The position numbers and the translations under genes were made by a program. From NCBI RefSeq assembly GCF_900142015.1, contig NZ_FQZN01000004.1:186001-250000 (forward strand): DNA of 64,000 bases, in the 5' to 3' direction. Source of the DNA: Bacteroides stercorirosoris (GTDB taxonomy: Bacteria > Bacteroidota > Bacteroidia > Bacteroidales > Bacteroidaceae). This document shows, one piece after another, positions 42,601-51,500 of this stretch (positions are counted from its first letter, which is position 1; each line of letters begins with the position of its first letter). The notes beneath the pieces were generated by a model. That model ran no database searches and was not told the origin of the DNA. It was given only the letters and a program-made list of their open reading frames with translations.

Positions 42601-43665
42601 GAATTCAAGGGAGTGGAACAGATCAGCCGCCGCACGGAACTGACAGAGAAATATGCAGGTTCCGGTGTAGATTGGCAAGCTGAAATCCGTTCGTATGCCA
42701 AATATCTGGAAGGTCAGGGAAAAACTGCTCCGGTGAAGCCTGAGAAAAAGGAATATAAAGATAAGGAAGTGAAAGTGAAAGGCTGGCCGTTTGATAACTC
42801 CGCTGCGCAGGCTATGCTTGCTAAAGAAGGAGATACCAAGATGAGCATCGAACTGGCTCCGGGCATAAAGATGAACTTTGTCCGCATTCCCGCAGGTTCG
42901 TTTGTGATGGGTAGCAACAGAGGACATTCCGACTATTCGCCTGCTCACAAGCAGGTAGTGAAGAAAGCTTTCTGGATGGGTGAAATAGAGGTAAGCAACG
43001 AGCAGTTCCGCACTCTCTTCCCCGAACATGACAGCCGCTTCATCCGTCAGTTGTGGAAAGACCACGTACATCAGGGCTATCCTGCCAATAATCCGGAACA
43101 GCCTGCCATACGTGTAAGTTGGGAAGAAGCAATGGCATTCTGCCGGAAGTTGAGTGAAAAGACCGGTATGAAGATTACCCTGCCTACCGAAGTACAGTGG
43201 GAATGGGCTTGCCGTGCCGGTAGCGACAGTGAGTTCTGGTATGGTTCTTTAAACACAGATTTTGGTAAGTTCGAGAACTTGGCAGATAAACATCTAAATC
43301 AGATGGCTGTTCGTGGTGTAAATCCGATGCCGATGCGTGAGAATGATGCTTGGTATAAGTACTATACTTATCAGCCTAAAGAGAATGGTGTGGATGACGG
43401 CAATATGTTGATGGTGAAAGGCGGTGGCTACCAGGCCAATCCGTGGGGATTGTATGATATGCAAGGTAACGTTGCCGAGTGGACTTCTTCTGATTACTGT
43501 CCTTATCCTTACAATGAGAAGGCGCAGGGTGCCGGTACGGAAAAAGTAGTCAGAGGAGGTTCGTGGAACGACCATCCGAAGACATCTACTGCATATTATC
43601 GCCGGGCTTACTTGCCTTGGCAAAAAGTATATAATGTAGGTTTCCGTGTGATTATCGAAGATTAG
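39673..43665 (+). CDS. Fusion of HzsA-like c-type cytochrome and formylglycine-generating-enzyme-like domain
   Basis: The protein has 1330 residues with a signal peptide ending GMAQ. Residues about 65-190 look like an NPCBM/NEW2-type beta module (LYTWGTVDGTGDD). Residues about 420-1000 resemble the alpha subunit of hydrazine synthase: a propeller (LKLHWDAERLMFSM, WAPTVMNNGRIMYTRWEYTD) then two heme motifs, CVGCH (Cys829, Cys832, His833) and CIACH (Cys879, Cys882, His883). Residues about 1057-1330 are an FGE/SUMF1-type domain (FVRIPAGSFVMGS, TEVQWEWACRAG, YDMQGNVAEWTSS, VRGGSWND). Bacteroides does not oxidise ammonium, so hydrazine synthesis is not proposed. Last gene of the operon and the largest. 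Function unknown. Confidence 0.88.
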   Translation: MNKKLLVMSVCIALSLPGMAQRRASAKVKAPATWAESIAAAKNQAYAEMQKTCLPVASKVIKAKEAAVPFSADVTGLDEMVLYTWGTVDGTGDDQAVWANAKLTAADGSSVWLNDLRDTFKKTGSGGLRFNENAKGQNVVMKGKTYKRTIMANANAQIVVPLDKKYVRFEAEIGLENRSSAGTVIFRLQGITGSEAAADIVKKYQAEATAFLPFGGSDMKALVTTYDASIEKHIVTEVTNLLNDKTYFTAQIAQIASKPTLDEQVIGYLNLAQDAMKVYRLQESLSWLNMRAIEEAYKDMAQDAGYDKNTNQARLAELKLLTGKGFSGIYKNDASAIEAANKALRLKRDILLANTALDMDKIIVGRYKIGTSARQVNPRALGTQNNNWSNQTSASRGGFNAEIAELTNLRGDVQSRTIFKPTNGSSVPDLKLHWDAERLMFSMVDTDRRWQVFEVKLDGTGLKKLIETPEKDLEFFDATYLPSGKIIAVSNIGYNGVPCVNGNDEVGNMCLYDPKDGSLRRLTFDQDANWAPTVMNNGRIMYTRWEYTDLTHYFSRFVMHMNPDGTEQKSLYGSGSYFPNSTFDAKPLPGGSSQFIGVISGHHGVTRSGRLMLFDPSKSRKSEKGMLQELPFRDRKIEPIVKDRLVDGVWPQFIKPYPLTDKYFLVTAKLNESALWGIYLIDVYDNLTLIAEFEGEGLICPTPVVKRPVPPIIPEKIKPGSKEATVFIQDIYEGEGLQGVPRGTVKAFRVLAYEYAYNKTPSDHWAQGVQSGWDIKRLLGTVPVEEDGSAIFTIPANTPISLQPLDSEGRAIQWMRSWLTGMPGETVSCVGCHEDQNQLPIPKRVKASAMAPHAITKPEGGVRSFTFDLEVQPVLDRACIACHDGSNKLADFTGGKIDKFSGFGVSYLNLHPYVYRQGPEAEIEVLDPYEYHASVSPLIKILKTGHHGVELTDKEWQALYNWIDFNAPYHGKFNANEFKGVEQISRRTELTEKYAGSGVDWQAEIRSYAKYLEGQGKTAPVKPEKKEYKDKEVKVKGWPFDNSAAQAMLAKEGDTKMSIELAPGIKMNFVRIPAGSFVMGSNRGHSDYSPAHKQVVKKAFWMGEIEVSNEQFRTLFPEHDSRFIRQLWKDHVHQGYPANNPEQPAIRVSWEEAMAFCRKLSEKTGMKITLPTEVQWEWACRAGSDSEFWYGSLNTDFGKFENLADKHLNQMAVRGVNPMPMRENDAWYKYYTYQPKENGVDDGNMLMVKGGGYQANPWGLYDMQGNVAEWTSSDYCPYPYNEKAQGAGTEKVVRGGSWNDHPKTSTAYYRRAYLPWQKVYNVGFRVIIED

Positions 43666-43668
43666 AGA

Positions 43669-43897
43669 ACAAGCTACAAGCTAAGACAGTTACAAGCTAC
43701 TAGCTACGGGCGCCTTTCGGCGTGTTACTTACGAATAGAACTATCTTCATTCCCCTCCTCCCAAGAGGAGGAGAATTGAGATACTTCGGTTACTATGCCG
43801 AAAGGTACTGGTAGCCTGTAGCTTATAGCCCGTAGTTTATAACTTGTAGCCTGTATCTTGTAGCTCGTCACTTGTATCTTGTCACTCGTAACTATTA
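43669..43897. repeat. Repeat-rich, partly inverted intergenic region
   Basis: CAAGCTA occurs at 43670-43676, 43677-43683 and 43693-43699. The far side carries complementary GTAGCCTGTA/CTTGTAGC units (43811-43870), so the ends can pair imperfectly. Between them lie two small hairpins: CGCC-TTTC-GGCG (43711-43722) and CTCCTC-CCAA-GAGGAG (43755-43770). It separates the operon ending at 43665 from the DAHP synthase gene and may hold a terminator. No clear promoter element was found. Confidence 0.6.
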
Positions 43898-43901
43898 TAA
43901 T

Positions 43902-44645
43902 ATGAAAACTATAGGTTTAGTAGCTGGTCCGTGTAGTGCGGAAAGTCGTACACAGATGTTGGAAACGGCAAGGGGATTGAAAGAGATAGGTGTAGGCACA
44001 TTGCGTGCCGGCCTGTGGAAACCCCGTTCGCGTTGCGGGACATTTGAGGGAGTGGGTGAGGAAGGACTGGACTGGATGCGTGAAGTACAACAGGAACTGG
44101 GACTTCGGGTTATGACCGAAGTAGCGCTTCCCTGTCATGTGGAAGCTGTGTTGAAAGCCGGTCTCGACATGATATGGTTGGGTGCCCGCACAACGGTCAA
44201 TCCTTTCATGATGCACGAATTGGCGGAAGCCCTGCGCGGATGTGACATTCCGGTGTGGGTGAAGAATCCGGTATGTCCCGATGTCGAATTATGGATTGGT
44301 GCGGTAGAACGCCTTCAGCAGGCGGGATTGAAAGATGTACGTATCATTCATCGCGGATTTTGTACGGTAGACAGTTCTCCATACCGTAATGCCCCTCTTT
44401 GGGAGCTGGCGGAACGTTTTCATACTCATTTTCCGGAATTACCTTTCTATTGCGATCCGAGCCATATCGGTGGAAAACGTGAACTATTGGCTGCTATTTG
44501 CGGGAAAGCTATATCTTTGCATGCGGACGGACTCTTCATCGAGTCTCATTGTTGTCCGCAGGAAGCTCTGTCCGATGCAGCCCAGCAGTTGACGCCGTCG
44601 GCATTGGCAGAGTTATTGAAAACACTGAATGTCTCAATTGAATGA
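43902..44645 (+). CDS. 3-deoxy-7-phosphoheptulonate (DAHP) synthase, type I-beta, without chorismate mutase domain
   Basis: The protein has 247 residues from ATG 43902 (an in-frame ATG at 43872 lies in the repeat region). Motifs of the KDO8P/DAHP synthase family are LVAGPCSAES, TLRAGLWKPRSRCGTFEG, MTEVALP, WLGARTTVNPF, VKNPVCPD, IHRGFCT, CDPSHIGGKRE and LFIESHC. It condenses phosphoenolpyruvate and erythrose-4-phosphate, the first step to chorismate. The usual Bacteroides enzyme is fused to a C-terminal chorismate mutase, which is absent here, so this is probably a second, possibly unregulated copy. The next gene overlaps its end by 17 bases. Confidence 0.85.
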   Translation: MKTIGLVAGPCSAESRTQMLETARGLKEIGVGTLRAGLWKPRSRCGTFEGVGEEGLDWMREVQQELGLRVMTEVALPCHVEAVLKAGLDMIWLGARTTVNPFMMHELAEALRGCDIPVWVKNPVCPDVELWIGAVERLQQAGLKDVRIIHRGFCTVDSSPYRNAPLWELAERFHTHFPELPFYCDPSHIGGKRELLAAICGKAISLHADGLFIESHCCPQEALSDAAQQLTPSALAELLKTLNVSIE

Positions 44646-47061
44646 TGTAAGCATGGAAAAAGTACGCTCCCTCCTGAAAGTGATGTTCACCTCGTGGAAG
44701 ATTACGCTGGTATTGCTGATACACTATATGATATTGCTGGCAGCCGCCACCTTCGTCGAGAAGTCACAGGGCACGGCAATGGCGAGAGAAGTGATTTATA
44801 ACAATCCGCTTTTCTATCTGTTACAGTTATTGCTGGTTCTTAACTTCTGCGCCATAGCCTGGCAGGGGCGCCTGTGGAAGCAACGCAAGTATGGAGTATT
44901 GCTCTTGCATATTTCTTTCATCGTGATATTGCTGGGTGCGTTGGTTACCAACATCTTCGGTTTTGAGGGCATTGTACACATCAGGGAAGGGGAGACTGCG
45001 TCGCATATGCGTACAACGGAAGACGACGCCCGTCCGTTACCTTTCTCCATCCGTCTGGATGATTTTAAGCTGGTCCGCTATCCCGGTTCCCACAGTCCTT
45101 CTTCTTTCGAGAGCTTCCTGACCATCTGCACGGATGAGGGCGAACGGAGCGAGCACATCTACATGAATAAAGTGATTTATGAACAAGGATACCGTCTCTA
45201 CCAGTCCTCCTACGATTCGGATGAACAGGGGACCGTGTTAACGGTGAATAATGACAGGATAGGTACGGCTATAACGTATGCCGGATATTTGTTTCTACTT
45301 GCCGGTATGCTGCTGACCCTGGCTGACAGGAAATCCCGCTTCCGGCAATTGGCGAAGCAACTGAAGCATACGGCGCCTATTCTCCTGCTGGCTTTTATTC
45401 CTGCCGTTTCGTTTGCCCAAAAAGCCGATACGGAACTTTTGCTGAAGAGCACCATCCCCGTGGAACAGGCCGAACAGTGGGGACGCTTGCAGGTGCAATG
45501 TCCTACGGGGCGCATTGAACCGCTGGATACTTATACCGATAAACTATTACGTAAAATCTACCGGAGTAATTCTTTCGAAGGCCTCACCTCCGAACAAGTT
45601 ATCATCGGTTTTCTGATGAATCCGGCTTATTGGGGCAACGTACCCTTTATCCGTCAGACAAATAAAGAGTTGCAGCAGGCGTATTCTCTGCCCGAAGGCA
45701 AATATCTGCGCTTCCTCGACGTCTTTGATGAGGGCGGCAGGTATCTGATAGCGGATGCGGTGGATAAAGCCTATTCCCGTCCTGCTGCCGAACGTTCGCG
45801 GATGGAAAAGGATCTGCTGAAACTAGATGAAAAGGTGAATATATTATATTCCCTCCAACAAGGAAAGATGCTTGCGCTGTTCCCGCTTCCCGGAGATACG
45901 GGCGGGAAGTGGTATTCGCCCGGAGATGATTTGAGCGTGTTCTCCGGAAGAGACTCCCTGTTTGTTTCTAAAATCATGCCCTGGTATCTGGGTGAAGCTG
46001 TTGATGCCTTGCGGACGGGTGACTGGGGGAGTGCGCAGGAAGTTCTTTCCATGATGAATGTGTATCAGCAGAAGCAGAGTGCAACACCCTTATTGACGAA
46101 AAAGCAAGTGGCTTGGGAACTGTTTTATAACAAAGCGCAACTGTTCTTCTGGTCGGCTATGGGATATATGGCTGTGGGGCTGCTGTTACTGATTTTCGTT
46201 GTATGGCGATTATTGAAACCCAAACGCTGGTTCAGGTTCGTTATCATTCCATTAGTCATGCTGGTGGTTCTGATATTCTTGCTGCATACTTCCGGAATTG
46301 CTATCCGCTGGTACATATCGGGACGTGCTCCCTGGGCCAATGCTTACGAGTCGATGATATACGTTGCCTGGGCAACCGCTTTGGCGGGACTTTTATTTAT
46401 CAAACGTTCTTCCATGACGCTGGCTTTGGCGGCTTTCTTTGCAGGCATCATCCTATTTGTGGCCAACCTTAACTTTATGGATCCCGAAATCACACCACTG
46501 GTTCCGGTTCTGAAGTCCTATTGGCTGATGATACACGTGGCGGTGATTACGGCAAGTTACGGATTCTTTGGCATCAGTTTTCTGCTCGGACTGCTCACGC
46601 TTGCTTTTATGGGTACAAGTAATCCGTCGAAGGTGGTTTTGTTGCAACCACATATCCGGGAACTCCGCATTATTAATGAAATGTCTTTGCACATCGGACT
46701 TTATCTGCTGACGGCAGGAATTTTTCTGGGTGCTGTCTGGGCCAATGAATCATGGGGGCGCTACTGGGGATGGGACCCGAAAGAAACGTGGGCATTGATC
46801 ACGATGGTGGTTTATGCTTTCATCCTGCATGCCCGTTTTCTGCCTGCTCTCCGTTCGGACTACGCTTTCAGTGTGATGTCCGTGTTGGGACTGGCTTCGG
46901 TGCTGATGACGTATTTTGGTGTAAACTACTATCTGTCCGGGCTCCATTCTTATGGTGGAGGTGATACTCCGCCGGGACTGGCCGCGATATTCATTACCTA
47001 TGCCTGCGCTTTTGCGCTGATAGTATACGCCGGATATAAACAGCACAGAGAGCAGGTTTAA
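44629..47061 (+). CDS. CcsBA-type cytochrome c synthase (ResB-CcsA fusion)
   Basis: The protein has up to 810 residues (ATG 44629 overlaps the DAHP synthase gene by 17 bases; ATG 44653 is an alternative). The N-terminal ResB part has helices near 25-48, 62-80 and 85-108 and a periplasmic loop. A further helix near 200 and a large periplasmic stretch (about 265-500) follow. The CcsA part (about 505-810) has many helices and the heme-handling WWD-type motif WGRYWGWDPKETW near residues 708-720. It exports heme and joins it to CXXCH cysteines of periplasmic cytochromes. The four CXXCH motifs encoded 1-12 kb upstream are its obvious potential clients. Usual nrfHA partners are not in the window. 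Confidence 0.93.
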   Translation: MSQLNDVSMEKVRSLLKVMFTSWKITLVLLIHYMILLAAATFVEKSQGTAMAREVIYNNPLFYLLQLLLVLNFCAIAWQGRLWKQRKYGVLLLHISFIVILLGALVTNIFGFEGIVHIREGETASHMRTTEDDARPLPFSIRLDDFKLVRYPGSHSPSSFESFLTICTDEGERSEHIYMNKVIYEQGYRLYQSSYDSDEQGTVLTVNNDRIGTAITYAGYLFLLAGMLLTLADRKSRFRQLAKQLKHTAPILLLAFIPAVSFAQKADTELLLKSTIPVEQAEQWGRLQVQCPTGRIEPLDTYTDKLLRKIYRSNSFEGLTSEQVIIGFLMNPAYWGNVPFIRQTNKELQQAYSLPEGKYLRFLDVFDEGGRYLIADAVDKAYSRPAAERSRMEKDLLKLDEKVNILYSLQQGKMLALFPLPGDTGGKWYSPGDDLSVFSGRDSLFVSKIMPWYLGEAVDALRTGDWGSAQEVLSMMNVYQQKQSATPLLTKKQVAWELFYNKAQLFFWSAMGYMAVGLLLLIFVVWRLLKPKRWFRFVIIPLVMLVVLIFLLHTSGIAIRWYISGRAPWANAYESMIYVAWATALAGLLFIKRSSMTLALAAFFAGIILFVANLNFMDPEITPLVPVLKSYWLMIHVAVITASYGFFGISFLLGLLTLAFMGTSNPSKVVLLQPHIRELRIINEMSLHIGLYLLTAGIFLGAVWANESWGRYWGWDPKETWALITMVVYAFILHARFLPALRSDYAFSVMSVLGLASVLMTYFGVNYYLSGLHSYGGGDTPPGLAAIFITYACAFALIVYAGYKQHREQV

Positions 47062-47078
47062 TGATAATCTCATAATCC

Positions 47079-47197
47079 TTAAAAGATACTCTTCCCAACA
47101 TGGGGGTGTTGGTCGTACTAACATCCCCATGTTGGTATTACCAACACCCCCATGTAAGTACTCCCGACACCCCCATGTTGGTAACTGTATCTTTTAA
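47079..47197. repeat. Nested array of CCAACA/CCCCATG repeats
   Basis: An outer pair TTAAAAGATAC (47079-47089) and GTATCTTTTAA (47187-47197) encloses four related units. CCAACATGGGGGTGTTGG (47095-47112) is an inverted partner of the unit ending CCCCATGTTGG (47118-47135) with 16 of 17 bases pairing. Two direct units of the form C(C/G)ACACCCCCATGT follow (47142-47155 and 47165-47178). It begins 17 bases after the ccsBA stop and probably forms a branched RNA that ends that transcript. Confidence 0.8.
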
Positions 47198-47301
47198 AGA
47201 TAAAGCGTAAAGCCTTTAATGAAAAGCCTCGTATCTTCTATTTTGAGCTAATAGTTCAAGCATTTGAAACAATCTTTCAAACTGCTACGGGGCAAATTCC
47301 C

Positions 47302-47309
47302 TACATTTG
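47302..47309 (+). promoter_or_regulatory. Bacteroides-type -7 promoter element of GH105
   Basis: TACATTTG fits TAnnTTTG and lies 33 bases before the ATG at 47343. No well-spaced -33 TTTG was found. Confidence 0.5.
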
Positions 47310-47342
47310 CCTTAGTTATTAATCTGCTAACAATGCTATGAA

Positions 47343-48482
47343 ATGAAGACAAACAATGCTTTATTAATTCTATTTGCCGCCTTTTTAGGCTGGTGTGGTA
47401 CGATGAATGCCCAGAAAGCAGGATTGGAAAAACGCATGGAAAATGCCGATCCCAAAGTTATAGGCACACGTATCGTTAATAAGTTTCTCGTAACTCCCCA
47501 TACTCGTTTTGGCAACCCGCGTGCCGAGAAAGCACCCAATTATGTCACATATCCGGATGCCTGTACCTGGCTGGGGGCTTTGTGGTTCAGTCAGGCGGTG
47601 AAAGACAGTGAAATGCAGCAGCGGTTGAAAGAACGTTTCGAGCCCTTGTTCACTACCGAAAAGAATATGCTTCCCCGCATGGTACATGTGGACTATAACG
47701 TTGTTGGGGCTGTTCCTCTGGAAATATATATGCAGAAGTTGGGCGACCGGAAATACTTTGATCTGGGGATGAAGTATGCCGATACCCAATGGGAAGTTCC
47801 TGCCGATGCCAAACCGGAACAGAAAGAATATGCCGAACAGGGCTATTCGTGGCAGACGCGTGTATGGATTGATGATATGTTTATGATTACCACTATCCAG
47901 TCGCAGGCATTCCTGGCTACGGGCGACCGGAAATATATCGACCGTGCCGCTGCCGAGATGGTGATGTATCTGGAGAAAATACAACGTCCGAACGGGCTTT
48001 TCTATCATGCTCCTACGGCGCCGTTCTTCTGGGCGCGCGGTAATGGTTGGATGGCTGCGGGCATGTCACGCCTGCTTTCGGTGCTTCCGGAAGATAATCC
48101 CAACCGTACGGCTATAATGAAGGCTTATAAAAAGATGATGGCTACTTTGTTGAAACATCAGAACGCTGATGGAATGTGGCACCAGTTGATTGACGAACCG
48201 GCATCTTATAAAGAAACTTCCGGTACGGCCATGTTCACGTATGCCATGCTGGTGGGAGTGAAACACGGTTGGTTGGACAAGAAGAAGTATGCTCCTGCCG
48301 CAATGAAAGGATGGCTGGCGCTGGTTTCTTATATAAATGCCGATGACGAAGTGACGAACGTTTGCGAAGGGACCAATATAAAGAATGATAAGAACCATTA
48401 TATGAACCGTAAGCAGATTACGGGTGATTTGCATGCCCACGCCCCACTGTTGTGGTGCGCCACGGAGCTGCTGACGGAATAA
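47343..48482 (+). CDS. GH105 unsaturated uronyl hydrolase
   Basis: The protein has 379 residues, normal for GH105, with a signal peptide ending MNAQ. Six-hairpin barrel motifs are visible: RVWIDDMFM with the catalytic Asp (177 or 178), GLFYHA, FWARGNGWMAAGMSRLL, and DEPASYKETSGTAMF. The family hydrates and removes the 4,5-unsaturated uronic acid left at the non-reducing end by polysaccharide lyases, typically from rhamnogalacturonan. It stands alone between its own promoter and the second HTCS gene. It probably clears products of the lyases encoded downstream. Confidence 0.93.
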   Translation: MKTNNALLILFAAFLGWCGTMNAQKAGLEKRMENADPKVIGTRIVNKFLVTPHTRFGNPRAEKAPNYVTYPDACTWLGALWFSQAVKDSEMQQRLKERFEPLFTTEKNMLPRMVHVDYNVVGAVPLEIYMQKLGDRKYFDLGMKYADTQWEVPADAKPEQKEYAEQGYSWQTRVWIDDMFMITTIQSQAFLATGDRKYIDRAAAEMVMYLEKIQRPNGLFYHAPTAPFFWARGNGWMAAGMSRLLSVLPEDNPNRTAIMKAYKKMMATLLKHQNADGMWHQLIDEPASYKETSGTAMFTYAMLVGVKHGWLDKKKYAPAAMKGWLALVSYINADDEVTNVCEGTNIKNDKNHYMNRKQITGDLHAHAPLLWCATELLTE

Positions 48483-48514
48483 GCCTATATTAAGAAGAAG
48501 ATACCCCGGGATTA

Positions 48515-48546
48515 TTTGGGGGAAATGGAAAAATGGTATATCTTTG
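48515..48546 (+). promoter_or_regulatory. Bacteroides-type promoter of the second HTCS gene
   Basis: TTTG (48515-48518) and TATCTTTG (48539-48546) are separated by 20 bases, matching the -33/-7 consensus closely. The start codon at 48583 follows after 36 bases. Confidence 0.75.
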
Positions 48547-48582
48547 TTTTGAGGATAATACAATGAAAACACGTTTTGACCT

Positions 48583-51500
48583 ATGAGAAAATATATTTGT
48601 TTGCTAATTGTCTTATTGGCGACTTTGAAGATTTCAGCACAGAATAATGAGAACTTCTATTTTTCGAACCTGAATCTGAAAGATGGTTTGTCTCAGATTT
48701 CCGTGCTTAGAATATTCCAGGATACAAAAGGGTTCATCTGGTTCGGTACGCGCAACGGGTTGAACCGTTATGACGGAAGCGAATTTGTGATATACAAGCA
48801 CGATCCGAAGGACTCTCTGTCGTTGAGTGATAACCACATCTGGGCTTTAGCCGAAGATAATGACCGGAATTTGTGGGTTGGTACGGCACGCGGTTTAAAC
48901 AAGCTCGACTTAAAGACCAACCGTATCACCCCTTTTGTTGATGAACGTTACGGAGCTTTTGCCAAAAGCGAAGTACGCAGTCTGACCGTAGACTCCCGTA
49001 ACCGCCTTTGGGTGGGAACAACCAAAGGGCTGTACCTCTACATTCCGGCCATGGACGTCTTTCAGCGCATCGACCTGAACGGGAAGATTAAAGATGAATT
49101 TATCTCCGTGATTTACGAAACCAAGCATCAGCAGATGCTGATAGGGACTTCCACGAAAGGATTGTTCGTCTGCGATATGAATATGAAGGTGCAGAGGCAG
49201 CTGACTACCCGGACACAGGGACTTCGTCTGCTTGGCAACAGCATCTCTACCATTTACGAAGATTCTAACGGAACCTTATGGGTGGGAAGCGGACTCAGTG
49301 GCTTGTATCGTATCAACTTTGAAAAAGAGGAAATCGTGACTTATCATAAGGGGAACAGTATTTTGACGAGTAACAGTGTCCGGGCCATATCGGAGTTGCA
49401 CGGGATGTTACTGGTCGGTACGTTCGACGGACTGTATACGATAGACCTTTCCACCCATTCTTTCTGGAAGCATACGGATGCCTCGCTTGAAAAAGGAAAC
49501 TTGAGTCATTTCTCCATTTATTCTTTATTTGTAGACAGGAGCCAGACGGTATGGGTGGGTATGTATTCCGGCGGGGTAAGTTATTCCAGCCGCTTCAATA
49601 ACCGCTTTGATTTTCATGACCCGGCTACGATATTTGATGCTTTGTTCGGCATATATGGTTGTATGATCGCTTCTCCTGACGGTTGTCTGTATATGGCGAC
49701 GGAGGGCAGGGGATTGCTCGACTATAACCTGGGGAACAGGCAATACGCTTATTATCCGATAGATAATGCCTCCAAACTGCAATATAGCCAGAATATCATA
49801 AAAGGGCTTTTGCTGGAAGGTGATGTGCTGTGGTGCGGGACGAATAAGGGAGCTATCTATCACTTCAACACCTGTACCAAGAAATACACATTGTATTATC
49901 AGCTTCCGAGGGATATGTCCATTTACTCCATGCTTCGCGACAAGGATAACAGTCTGTGGGTTGTCTCTTCCGATTCACGTATGGGTGTCATGCGCCTGTC
50001 GGATAAGAAAGAGATGCAAACTCATTTTCCGGTCAATGGCGGGAAAGATAGTTGCCTGTTTGCCAGTTCGCGCTGCATCCTGAAGTTACGGGATGGAGTG
50101 GTGCTGATTGGCAGCCGCAACGATGGTTTGATAAAGTATGATTTGAATAAGGGGGAAGCGGTTTATTATGATACGGATGAAAAAGAACCTAACCGGTTGC
50201 TTAACAATTATGTGACGAGTATTGTGCGCGATAGTTCCGGCCGTATCTGGATCGGTACATTCGGTGGTGGCATAGCCCTGTATGACGAAGAAAAAGGAAT
50301 CATAAAGACTGTGACTAAGGAACAGGGCTTGATAGAGAATGATGTTTGTACCATTGTGGAGGATAATGAAAACAACCTATGGATCAGTGCAAGTAACGGC
50401 ATCTCCAAATATAATCTCAAGACGGAAGAGTTTACCAATTATAATTCTCTCAATGGTATCGGCGTCTACGAGTTTACTCCCCATAGCGGTTTGCTGTTGC
50501 CGAATGGTGAGATTTGCTTTAGCGGGAACAATGGTTTTGTGACCTTCAATCCGCAGGAACTGCAACTGAACTCCTACGTGCCGCCGGTAGTGTTCACAAA
50601 ATTGGTTGTAAACAATCATGTGATTGAGCCGGAAGATAATACGCGTATATTGAATTCCGTATTGGATGATATGGAAGAGATAGAGTTGGCTTATAATCAG
50701 AATAATATTTCGATTAGCTATTGTGCCTTGAATTTCGTATTTGCCCGTCAGAATCAGTATGCTACTTTCCTGAAAGGATATGATAAGGACTGGAACTATA
50801 TCGGCAATCGTCGGGAAGCTTACTACACGAACCTGAGTCCGGGAACGTATGTGTTTGAAGTGAAAGCCTCGAATAACGACGGAGTATGGAGTCAGCAGAC
50901 GCGCAAGATACGTATCACCGTACATCCGCCTTTGTGGAAAACCTGGTATGCTTATTTGTTCTATGCCGTGGCTTTCGTGTTTATAATGACGCTTATCATG
51001 TATTATATATCGAAGAAGCAGAAGCTGGAGCGTGAATTGCAGTTCAAGCAGAAAGAGAAATTGCAGTTGGAGGAATTCCACCAGGCGAAGATACGTATGT
51101 TTACCAATTTCTCGCATGAGCTCCGCACTCCGCTTACACTGATTATTGCACCTTTACAGGAATTGGTGTCCATGCAGGAATTCTCTTCCAGTGTGAGGAA
51201 TAAGCTGACTCTGATATTCAGTAATGCCCAGCGACTGTTGTTGCTCGTGAACCAGTTGATGGACTTGCGTAAGAATCAGGAAGGCAAACTGAAACTGAAC
51301 ATCACTAAAACGGATATGAATCCGTTCATGCAAGAGATTTACTATGCTTTCAATCATCTGGCGGCAAGGAAATCCATTGATTTTACTTTTGAGAAGAAAG
51401 AGGAGAGACTGTCGGCATGGTTCGATAAATCTATCATTGAGAAAGTGATTTTCAATTTGCTGTCCAATGCAATGAAGTTTACTCCGGATAATGGCAAAGT

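Noticed and set aside
41536..43071. 511-codon open frame on the minus strand inside the HzsA-like fusion gene
   Set aside because: Antisense to clear CXXCH and FGE motifs, no signal, domain or start context of its own.
42841..43665. Separate sulfatase-maturing FGE gene
   Set aside because: The domain is in frame with the cytochrome part without a break, and no sulfatase is encoded anywhere in the window.
39673..43665. True hydrazine synthase
   Set aside because: Only the alpha-type propeller and heme region resemble HzsA; beta/gamma subunits and other anammox genes are absent, and the taxonomic context does not fit.
47079..47197. Possible CRISPR array
   Set aside because: Units are short, palindromic, in both orientations and without regular spacers; no cas gene is in the window.
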